From Nipponacmea schrenckii (lineage: Eukaryota > Mollusca > Gastropoda > Lottiidae): 64,000 bases of DNA. The first letter of the stretch is position 1; each line of letters begins with the position of its first letter. Under the pieces are notes generated by a model. The model worked only from the letters and a program-made list of their open reading frames with translations. It was not told where the DNA came from and searched no databases. The stretch covers positions 20,181,398 to 20,245,397 of the forward strand of contig JAUJPP010000003.1 in NCBI GenBank assembly GCA_030562195.1, in the 5' to 3' direction. This document shows positions 51,716 through 64,000 of this stretch, in pieces. Both the position numbers and the translations under genes were made by a program.

Positions 51716-52141
51716 CTTGCTACCATGTAATTAAGTCACAGTAATGTTATTTAAGAGCACAGATACAGCCTTAATTTCTCTGGGCTTCATAGACTAGGCT
51801 GGACAGTATTTTGGATTAGGTAGGGTTTGTCTGCTAGGCCCAATTGCCATTGAGAAGAATATAATGTTTGCGACATTTGGTTATGAAAAGTTCGTTTTTC
51901 AAATCATGTGTATATTGAATTTTTGGTGGCCTTATAAAAACAAATCTGACAATGTTTGCGTGAAATTAATAAAACCATTTTGTTGATTAAGGATTAACTA
52001 GGGAGCATTGTCGTTATTGGAGTATTGTATTCTAGTCACGTGACAAATATGGCCGTGTTAGGAAATATTATTCTTGAGTTAAATTAATCTGACTGTTTTG
52101 CACATATAGTTTATGGAATTGACAGTTACTGAATAATAAAA
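51716..52141. promoter_or_regulatory. Shared bidirectional promoter of EXOC7 and WBP11
   Basis: The two start codons are head to head and 426 bp apart, and no other gene fits between them. The interval contains the palindromic E-box (52035-52044), followed at once by AAATATGGCCG, which resembles a YY1 site. No clear TATA box is near either start. This fits a housekeeping divergent promoter. Confidence 0.7.
52035..52044. promoter_or_regulatory. Palindromic E-box GTCACGTGAC
   Basis: Perfect 10-bp palindrome containing CACGTG, the USF/MITF-TFE consensus. It lies 98 bp upstream of the WBP11 start and 320 bp upstream of the EXOC7 start. Confidence 0.65.
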
Positions 52142-55100
52142 ATGGGTAGACGTTCAATAAATACCACGAAAAGTGGAAAATTTATGAACCCAACTGACCA
52201 GTTTCGTAAGTATAACTTTATTTCTTTTGTAAGCGTTGCCTGCAATGGTGTCTTTGATTTCCCAACTTCTTCGTGTGGTAATGAATTTGGAAGTAGTTTG
52301 GTTGTTTGCGTCATAATTGTTTAATCAGGTGAAGCTGTTAGAAGAATATTGTGTAAGTAAGAAGACAAACAACAGATAGAACGTATATATTATATTCATT
52401 ATTTGCCTGTATCTCATGCCATTGGGGAGAGCATGACATCCACACTCTGCATTCTGTGCATAAATAAAGAATACACGAGTACAGATTATACATCTTTTGT
52501 TTCATATAATGTCGCTTATGAACTGTCACTAACCCGAACAAAGACCCTTAGATCATCTACACTCAATGTAACAAAAATGCAAACATTGATCTTTATATGA
52601 AATAAATTTTCTACTAGACCTACATTTCCCATGTTTAATTCCTATAATTTGCATTTATTTATCTCAGGTAGGCCTTGTAAATTATGTCATTTGTAATCAA
52701 AAGCTTAAACTGAACTATCCCTTTTTGTTTTTTTTTTATCAGGTAAAGAAGCAAGGAAGAGAGAGTTGAAAAAGGTATGACAATATGATAGATGAAGTTA
52801 CCTTTATGTTACTTGCTTTTTGTCAGTCTACACCTGATACTTGCAGATTTGGCCTTTAACCCATGAGACAAATAGAGGAATCGGTTATGCTTCAATAAAA
52901 TATTTGCAGTCAATTCTAGCTATCCTATACCCTTAATTTTCACAGATTCTCTAATTTGTCAAAATACTGGTTAAAACTGATTAAATACTACAATTCTTGA
53001 TGGGTGATTCATTTTACCATTTCAGAACAAAAAACAAAGATTTTTAGTTCGACATGCTGTGTTGAAAGGGAAAGATCCTATGAAATTATTACAAGAAATG
53101 GAGGTTATTGATAAAATGGGTGAGTATATATTATAATCTATAACATATTAGCCTATAACATGTAAAAACAATTTTATTGTGTCAAATTGTATCAATTGCC
53201 ATAAGCTATGAATATTGAAAATTTGATGATATAAGCAATAGCACAATAATAGTGGTATTTGAACTGAATAGTGAAGGTTTGCTGTTCAGTTTTTTGACTG
53301 TTTGTTATATAACTAACTTTCTTTGCAGAATATAATCCACTTGAAGCCCCATCATTAAATGAAAAGGTTTTACGAGATAAGAGAAAGAAATTGTTAGAAA
53401 CATTTGTCAGGGTTTTAAAACTATATGTAAGTATCAAATATCAAGGATGTGGATGATTAATCTCATTATATTATATCATTAGTTTTATATATATTTCATT
53501 TATATTTTCATTTTCTTCAGTCTTCACATTTGAATCTTACAATTTTGTCATGTTTACAAATCACATGCATTATTTGATATAACTTCATATTGGATATTCA
53601 TTAACAGTTATTTTACTTAAATATTACTGGTCATAGAAATTAGTAGTATTATACCTACCATTAGGCCTTACTCTAGCTTTGTAGTAAATTTTAAAAGTGT
53701 GAAGTTACCTAAAAAAAAAAAAAATAAACAATATATATTTATCTATATTGTAATTTGTATTTTCATATAGGATAAAGAAAATCCTGAGTATGGTATAGAA
53801 TTGAAGAAAGCACAAGCTGAATATGAAAAGAAAAGATTACAAATGCACATTTATTATGGTAAGTCTAAACCTTCAAAATGACACATGAATGTGAACAATG
53901 TAAACCAAAATTTTACAAACTAAAGTAAAGGTACTAATATGGATTGATAAAATCAAATCAAAGACACACTAAATAAAAAGCAATTAGTATGTTAGTCATG
54001 TCAATCAATTATTTTCATATTTTATATGTTTAAAATGAGTTTCTTTGCCTAAGTGATTTGACTTATCAATTACAATTTGAATAGTACACCCTTAACCATT
54101 TGAATTGTGGATTTATAATATTTCAAAGCACTGACCAAGCTCACAAACAATTGTTTATTTGTTTAGAACAAGTCAAAACTGCTGAGAGAGTACAGCTAAA
54201 TGAAATTCCCTTACCAGATGCTCCTGATGAACCTGGAGAAGGTAAGATTTAGTTAATTAAAATTATTGATATTTCAGCAAGTGGAGGTTGAAACTTGGCC
54301 TAAGACATTTGAGTTAGTAAAGTAGGAAATATATACCCAAAAATATCCTTGTCTTTGCTAAGGGTCCTAGTTCAATTTCTATTCTGAAGAACATTTCAAT
54401 TTATCTCCTGAAATACTGAAATGTCTTTTGAAAAACTGGGACTAGTTTTCCTGTCATCATTATAATTTTGTGTACATTTCAGCACCATTTGCTATACCAT
54501 TACCAACTGATATTCCATTACCAGGAATGCCTGGTTTTGGTTCCAAACCTTTATCAGGAATCCTAAAGAAAACATCAGCATATGGGTAAGTAAGGTGCTT
54601 CTTTTCCATACTGAAGTGGATTTCTTTTCGGCAAATATCAGCTTAACAAATTCCTAAGGAGCTCAAAAACATCTGTGTGTTGAAATTGTTAGATAAACGT
54701 GTATTTATTTCAGTCCTGCAAGTTTATACAACACTTCCTTTATGGATAATTTAAAATTGAAAAAAAAACAGAAGCCCCCAGGTGCACCTCCTGGCCCTCC
54801 TCCTGAACTAAGTGACAGTGAAGACGAAGATTATGATCCTGAAAAAGGTAAGTCTTTAAAAGTCTAACAAAGACTGAATGAATCTTCAAGTTGGCAACCA
54901 GGCTACAAGCAAACTCCTGTTTTGTTTAATGGTACTAAGTGTCCTTAACTAATATGCTAAAAGCTTTTTGTGAAACATGGTCTGTATACTCATAAACATG
55001 TATGTTTTTATAAACTTTCAGCCATTGAAGCAGCAGTAGAAGCCCCAGTTACTACTAGTAGTACAGTAGTTCTACCAGGACTAGATCTTCTCTCTGATTC

Positions 55101-57430
55101 AGGTAAGATTCATTAATTATAGAAAATATTATATTTCCTGGCATATTGAATTTAGAGAAACTGCATTTGGAGCATTTACTGTTAAATATGTATACCACTA
55201 ATGGGACATTTGAAATTGAAAATGACACAAACTTCTCTCCCACAGATAGTGTCATCTCAACAATGCAAACTTTGCAAAATGATGATCTAATATTCTCAAA
55301 GTCATCATACTGAAGGAAGTAGAATTGAATTTTAAAGCTATCCTTACAGTGAAAGGATTTTATAATCTGCTAAGGCAGCCACTATCTTTTGCATATCCTA
55401 TGGATGTTTAAAATGAGTGTTTTCCCTCATTTTTTTAGGTAAATCAAGAAAGATCAGGTTTGCAGATGGAAGAGAAGAAGATGAAAGTGAAAAGGATACC
55501 AGATTAAGTTTTAAGAAGAAGAAAGAAGGAGGTGTCTCAGCATTACAAGCTAAAATGTTACAATTAGCTGGTCAAGATCCTAAAGATTATGCTAATGCTG
55601 GAAAGAAGAGACGACATGTAAGAATTGACATTGTAGCTTTCACTGATTAAGGCTTAATCTTTAAATAAATGTCAGCATAAGATGAGAATTTCTGATTATA
55701 TCCATGTATATTCCAGCAAGTGTTCCACAACAAGAAAACTGGTTCACCTACTGGGCTAGCTATTTTGGTATCCACTATGTTTTCCTCGGACTAATTGTCA
55801 GGAAGATCTGATCATGTTAACATTAAATTACTTTCCTCAAATCACATATTTAGTTTTGAAGATTTTCGTTGTTGTACTGATCTTCTTAATTGAAAAGTCA
55901 GTTTGAATATCTATCTATGTATTTGTTGATTTGTCATATTGCAGTCATCATCAGACGAAGAAGAAGATGTTAGCAGTAAAGTGAATAAAGAGGAAGTTAT
56001 ATCATCCCATAGTGATACAAGTGATAAACAGGATAGTGATGATAATGATGACAAGGATGATGATGTTCGACCACCAGGTGTAGATGTTGAGAGTGATAAA
56101 GACAAGAGTAAATCCAAACCACCTGGTCCTCCTCCAGGTGCTCCTCCTGGCTTACCCCCAGGTGTTCCTCCAGGTGCAGCCCTTTTCTTAGTTCCTTCTC
56201 TTCAAATTATTCTTTGTCTAAGTTTCTATTAGTTTATGCACTTACCGACATTTGCCAAATTTCCAGTGCTCTGATAACTAACACTTAGCAGTATCAGTTT
56301 GCAATCAGTTGCTTCTGATGTTCTACTGAAGCAAAAAGATACTAATGATCATCCTATTGTGTTTGATGAATAAGTTACTATTCACTTAATCGTAGTGCTT
56401 TTTTATCTCTTTATGATGAGATACTTTGAATGGTCAGTTATCCCCCTTGGTAATTCTCAGCTTTAAGTTTTGAATATTTTTTTTTTGTAGGTCCCCCTCC
56501 TGGTGCACCACCAATGTTCATGCGACCTCCACCGTTACGAGGTGGTCCTGGTGCACCACCCAGACTATTGCCTCCTGGTCCACCACCAGGCAGACCACAA
56601 GGTTTACCACCAGGTCCTCCACCTGGATTACCACCTAATTTACGTGGTATGCCTCCAAGATTACCACCTGCACCACCAGGTATGATCATTTAGTAACATG
56701 ATTTCAAAAAATTTGGGAAAATTTTGATATACTCAAATGATGAATTTGAACATTACATACTTGGTAGTTCTTGTTGAACATTGCCTTGTTATCTTTAGCA
56801 TTGTCAAATTGTTGGAAGCTTATAAATTAAAGTTGAATACATTATTATTATTCTTTAAGTGATTAAACTTGATTTCAGGAATCCCTCCACCAAGAATGAT
56901 GAGACCTGGTGGGCCTCTCAGTATACCCTTACCAGGTGGACCACCTCCACCTCATATGATGATGAACCCAAATGTGCTCAGTGCTCCCCCAAGTATCATG
57001 AAATTACCCCAGAAATTAGGTGATAAGAAGAATATGGCTACTATCAGTGCTAAACCTCAAATTAAAAATGTTATGGGTGATGTAACCAGATTTACTCCAA
57101 CAGCCTTGAAAATTAAACGTACAATGAAAGACCAGAAGGGAAGATCTAAGACAACAGGTAATATTTGTTTTTATTTTGAATGATCTTATTTGGTTAAATG
57201 TGTATTAAATGTAACGTAGTTTGATGAATTTTTACTATAATCTGAATATTCTCAAAGACACATATCATAAAGATGATTTTTGGGGGTTATTTTGTGTAGG
57301 TCAAGAAGAAGAAAAGAGAAATACAGTCAGTGGAAGTCAATCTATACCAACACCAATAGTTACTACTAAAACTAAAACGAAAGATGATGCTTACGACCAG
57401 TTTATGAAAGAAATGCAAGGACTCTTATGA
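52142..57430 (+). CDS. WBP11: WW domain-binding protein 11 (splicing factor)
   Basis: Spliceosome-associated, proline-rich nuclear protein that binds WW-domain partners (PQBP1) and is needed for splicing activation. Fourteen exons: 52142-52205, 52743-52774, 53026-53119, 53329-53426, 53771-53858, 54167-54241, 54483-54585, 54714-54847, 55022-55102, 55439-55617, 55945-56173, 56491-56679, 56879-57157, 57300-57430. They join in frame to 591 residues (human 641). The start MGRRSINTTKSGKFMNPTDQ is nearly invariant in the family. It is followed by a basic helix, IPLPD motifs, SGILKKTSAYGP, an acidic serine stretch, PPGPPPGAPPGLPPG repeats, ATISAKPQIKN, RFTPTALKIKR and the C-terminal KDDAYDQFMKEMQGLL. 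Exon 2 is only 32 nt. All introns are GT-AG. Confidence 0.97.
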
Positions 57431-57568
57431 AGTGGGTTTGTGTGGCTATTACTTTTATTGTTTCAATTATTCCAGTATTCCATGAGATCACTGTACAGAT
57501 TATGAATTCCATTAAAGAAAATTCTGGTTAATTTTATATATTCTTTGCTAATTCAAGGGGCTTTAATC

Positions 57569-57574
57569 AATAAA
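57569..57574 (+). terminator. Poly(A) signal of WBP11
   Basis: AATAAA 139 nt after the stop. Further AATAAA matches lie near 57970 and 58162. Confidence 0.5.
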
Positions 57575-60353
57575 TTCATCAACAAAATTTGATACCAACA
57601 AAAACTATTTATTTCACAGATGATGTTAATATGAAAAAAGTGTTTCTTGATGTTTGTTTTTCCAGGTACAATATTATGCAGAATGGAAATATTGTATTTT
57701 ATGTGTTCTTATTGACATGATAGTGTTTTTGCTTGGATGTGAATGGAGAGTTTCTTTATTCATTGGATGTAGAGATGGATTTAATATTCAAAAGTGAAGA
57801 AATATCATATAGTCTGTATTATCACTTTTAAGAATTATATTCTGGACTATGGCTTCTTTTGAAGTTTTCTTGGAATTACCTGTATGCAAAACAAACAGTA
57901 GACAAAACAAAACAAGACTTTCAGGATTTAAAGTTGATGGCAGTTTAAACTAATGGTTTTTTTCGTTCAATTTAATGAGAATAAATTTGAGTGAATAGAG
58001 CGAATATTTAGATGACTTTATAATATATTACTTTATATTCTCGGTAAGCTTACTTTTTATCAGTTATTACATGTTTCTGTAATTGTATTTAATTTCCAAA
58101 TGATTTGGTATAAATGAAAGATTGAATGATTATAGAATGTCATTGTTATGTATATAGATAAATAAAAAATGAAAATTTAATTTATCCGGATATTGTGATG
58201 TTTGTAAAGGTTCTCCTATCAAAAAGATTACATTAATGTAAAAATCAAATGGATCCTTGCATCATACTTTTCTGCTTAAGATTATTTTAATGATGAGGGG
58301 TAACGCCAAGGGGCATCAATAGAATAATTTTTAATTTGCATAATCTGAAGCAAACTGGAACTTATTGTTGTCCCAAGGTCCGGGTGCTAAAGTTTCATTA
58401 ATTCGATTTCTAGAGAACCCCATTTTTGATAGGGTAAAAATCTGATTGATAATTTCTTAGTCTTCCTGTTACTAAAACAACTGTATCATTAAAGGCACCG
58501 TTATATGAGGTTCTTTCAAGTGCTTCCCTTAAAGAAAAATACATTTTCATTGTTTACTCAAACAATCTACATGTTTCAAGAGAACGTTAAATCAATATTC
58601 TACTTTAATCCGTTTATCAATAATTAAACACTCAAACAACTTCAAGCAGCACCATTTCAAATAATTCAATTTGCTGTCATCATCTACGAAACATTTGACA
58701 GCAATATACATACCTGCCAAAATCCACAAACAAGCAAACTGTATGAATGTTATGTATTTATACCATTTAAGTGAACAATTAAAAAAACATCAACATTTGG
58801 CCATATTTGTTTAGTCATTCTTGCACGGTTAAATAAAGCACCTCCGTTCACCCATATATTAATGTAATAGTTTTGTTCTTAAACACTTTAGAATATGCTG
58901 CATAAATACCCATTATTGCTGGCTGATAGCAGAAATATACTCTATTCATGGTACCAAACTTGTTCACGTTACACAACTTGTAAATCGAATGTATCAAATG
59001 GAGAAGATAATAATGTATCCTCTTGGCGGTTTGTACTATGACTTAGTTCCTCCCATATATTTTGTTAATCTACCGCTAAAATTTGCTTTCAGCGAACCAA
59101 TTGAAATTGGTATTAAATTGAGGATAAACAAAATCATTTTCTAGATTCCAACTAATAATTTTATTCACTCTGGAAATAAACTAAGTAGAATCTCAACAAA
59201 CCAAGACACAAGTAGAAAAATACAAACATATTCTGCTTTCTTATAAATAACAAATCTCTTATATACAATATGACTATATACAATATGTCACTTCAAATAT
59301 ACATGATCTGACTATGAGGAATTTTTGAGAAAAAAATGAAAGTTTTGCAAAAGGGGTGGAATATTTATGAATATGATAATAATGAATACGCAATATGGAC
59401 CACCGTCGTATATCCAAGTTCCATATAAAGTGCACCGAATTGGTGTTTGACGCAGGCTCTTTAATATCCTAGGATGTCAAAGGCACACTTTCCACGTATT
59501 TGTTCAGAAATTCTATATTGACCATGCACCATATATCACAATGCTATACATTATTTATCATGAGCACTTATCAATGATCTAAAAAAATATAGTTTACTAA
59601 AAAAGAATACTGTTTATGGAATGCTTTTTATCATAATACTCTCAAATTTACCTGACATGACATGTTACAGTGCAATAAGAAGGAAATTTCAACAATTTCT
59701 AAACAATGCTTTAGGAATTTAAGGCAAAGAAATCAAACAATCTAGTTTCAAAAACATACAAAATGATGAGAAAAGACGAAAATAAATATAACGTATATTA
59801 TTAAATTTTGTTACGATATGCATGCGATAAGAAAAATGGTCTATGTTTTCGAAATACAATAACAAAGCATAGCAATAGAAATGGTTTTCAAACAATTTCA
59901 TACTAGTACAACAACATTATATGAAACAAATAAATGGTTGTTTGGGCATACAATAACAATGCCATCAGCTATTGCAATATTTTTGAATGAAATATTGTAT
60001 CAAGAATAACATGGATAGAACGGAATGAGTTTAAATAACGAAATATGGTCAAACTGATATTGTACCACAAATAACAAAAATGCTGAGTTCTGATTGGTCC
60101 AAATACATAGGGTTAATAGCTATTTGACATCATGTCTTTGCAATTTGGCGTATTAATTTCAGCGAACTAGTTGCAAATTTTGTTAATGTTAATGATAGAA
60201 AGGATGTCTTCTTTTTCATTCGATAGCGCACGTGCAGTTTGTTGTTATGTGCGTCATACTGCACCTAACGTCATAAAACCGAATAACCCATGTTCTAATT
60301 ATCCATAAAAAAGTGTCCGGGAACAAAATAATCACAATTTGTGGTACAATTCC
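57575..60353. other. Intergenic or UTR DNA between convergent WBP11 and FOXJ1
   Basis: No gene seen. AT-rich. The left part may be alternative WBP11 3'UTR; the right part may be distal FOXJ1 3'UTR. Confidence 0.4.
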
Positions 60354-60521
60354 GATAAACGACTTTCTGTTTTAGATTTAGAGGGGGTTTATTCGATATT
60401 TAACCATGCTTGAATATACCACTAGAGACCCTCGACCGCAAGCGGTCTCGGGATCTAATGATTCAAGCATGGTTAAATATCGAATAAACCCCCTCTAAAT
60501 CTAAAACAGAAAGTGTTTATC
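60354..60521. repeat. Near-perfect 168-bp palindrome (long hairpin)
   Basis: The left arm 60354-60415 and right arm 60461-60521 are inverted copies: the inner 53 bp match perfectly, and only one small mismatch/indel lies in the outer bases. The 45-bp loop itself contains GACCGCAAGCGGTC, so it folds further. The near-identity of the arms implies a young foldback element or selection on the hairpin. It lies about 1.1 kb downstream of the FOXJ1 stop. No target duplication was recognised. Confidence 0.9.
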
Positions 60522-60719
60522 TTCTAAATGTATGGAAGGAGTTTAAACTTATAACTAAAATTTGTAAGAACGAAGTCAGCATAAGAACACAAGGTATATG
60601 GATATACATAATAAATAAATATAGCCACATATCAGGTGTTCTTAAAACTAATTACACACAGAACAGGGATGAAGTAAAGACCAACACAATAATATTAAAG
60701 AGGATATTATTCAGCAACG

Positions 60720-61110
60720 GTGGACGGAGCTTTACGTACAATAAGCAACATTTATCGGGCGGGTTAGAATTTTCATTTGTGGGTTATCATTAACGGAGCA
60801 ATACATGATGAACTAGGTTCGAATTTTCAATTATGAACTATTCTGATCAGATCTATGTGTAAAGGGTAACAAAGTTTTGACGGAGCTAGTAAAGTTTATA
60901 ATTATAGGGCAAGCACTTCAGGATAACATAGTAACGTTAGGAATAACAGTCTTTGGACAGAGCTATAAGTACTGGTAACAATTTGGACGGAACTATAAAA
61001 TATTACAAAATACGAAAAAATAAATAATAAAAAATCAACAAACAAATGGATGGATTTTTAATAACCATCACATATTTTTGCTTCGAGACAATCAACAAAT
61101 GGACGGATGT
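60720..61110 (-). repeat. Recurrent GGACGGAGCTA motif in FOXJ1 3' region
   Basis: GACGGAGC or one-base variants occur at 60723, 60792, 60879, 60956, 60986 and 61102, mostly 70-85 bp apart. They have partly shared flanks (GGGTAACAA upstream, TATAA downstream). It may be a very degenerate tandem repeat. Confidence 0.5.
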
Positions 61111-61612
61111 CTGAAGGGCTCTATGAACTAGATAATACTTGTTAAATGAGCATAAAGATAATAAAATATGCTATATAAGCACATTTACACATATGAGCAT
61201 ATTCATAGATAAATATGAACATGTTGCTTCTAAGAACATAAGTGTAACACATCTGAGCACATACACACATAATGAGCATAATAATAACACACTAATACTG
61301 TTCTTTGTGCGATTGTTTGCTTAATGTTCACAACAAACATATAGTAATGTCCACACATGGTCGTGCCTGATATGACTATGTCATCATGCAGGTGTTGTCA
61401 AGAACTGATCATTCGAGATTCAAAACACACATTTAACCCAAATTCCACACGATGGGGCCGACCACAAGCCTATAAAACTAGGCCATCAGCGGTGAAATGA
61501 TATGGTGAAGCGTCTTTCCGCAATCTCATATCAAACACTCATGTGTATGGGGATGAACTGACCCTATTTGATAAGGAATAGCATGGTTTTATCAACATAC
61601 AGGATGCTGAAG

Positions 61613-64000
<2,388 letters not shown>

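Overview
This window is nuclear DNA of an animal. It is AT-rich, with intron-rich genes and GT-AG splicing throughout. I see no rRNA, tRNA, CRISPR or prokaryotic features. The genes are clear orthologues of human genes, but the introns are short (about 0.1-2 kb) and interspersed with many small TIR transposons, tandem repeats and an L2/CR1-like LINE fragment. This suggests a marine invertebrate, most likely a lophotrochozoan such as a mollusc. The phylum is an inference from style and repeat content, not a proof.

Layout. 480-4458 (+) is a stearoyl-CoA delta-9 desaturase in 4 coding exons. 6751-10394 is a large composite repeat that carries a nested hAT-type MITE and two tandem arrays. 11340-12200 (+) is a TMEM45 family membrane protein with an intronless CDS. 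13413-13905 is a Mutator-like MITE with a 9-bp target duplication. 14126-15583 is a decayed, 5'-truncated, intronless copy of ecdysoneless (ECD). 15.6-21.2 kb has no gene and holds TTAA-flanked MITEs and a tandem repeat. 21351-22394 (+) is a GT11 alpha-1,2-fucosyltransferase. 24315-29709 (+) is a 13-exon CYP39A1-type P450. 32277-41723 (+) is SON, a splicing cofactor with RS, G-patch and dsRBM regions, in 13 coding exons. 42981-51715 (-) is EXOC7/Exo70 in 21 exons, convergent with SON. 52142-57430 (+) is WBP11 in 14 exons, divergent from EXOC7 over a 426-bp shared promoter. 61613-64000 (-) is FOXJ1, whose 5' part lies beyond the window.

The genes do not form one pathway. Two pre-mRNA splicing factors (SON, WBP11) flank an exocyst subunit. 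Two lipid enzymes (desaturase, oxysterol hydroxylase-like P450) and a Golgi glycosyltransferase lie on the left. FOXJ1 is the motile-cilia master regulator.

The most noteworthy non-gene features are: a near-perfect 168-bp palindrome downstream of FOXJ1 (60354-60521); a family of TIR elements starting with ATACGCCCAC whose length grows with internal tandem units (325 bp, 1.1 kb, 3.6 kb); and an inverted pair of about 470-bp MITEs in EXOC7 introns that could pair in the pre-mRNA around exons 6-15. All exon boundaries were read by eye from splice consensus, frame continuity and similarity to remembered family sequences. No alignment was run.
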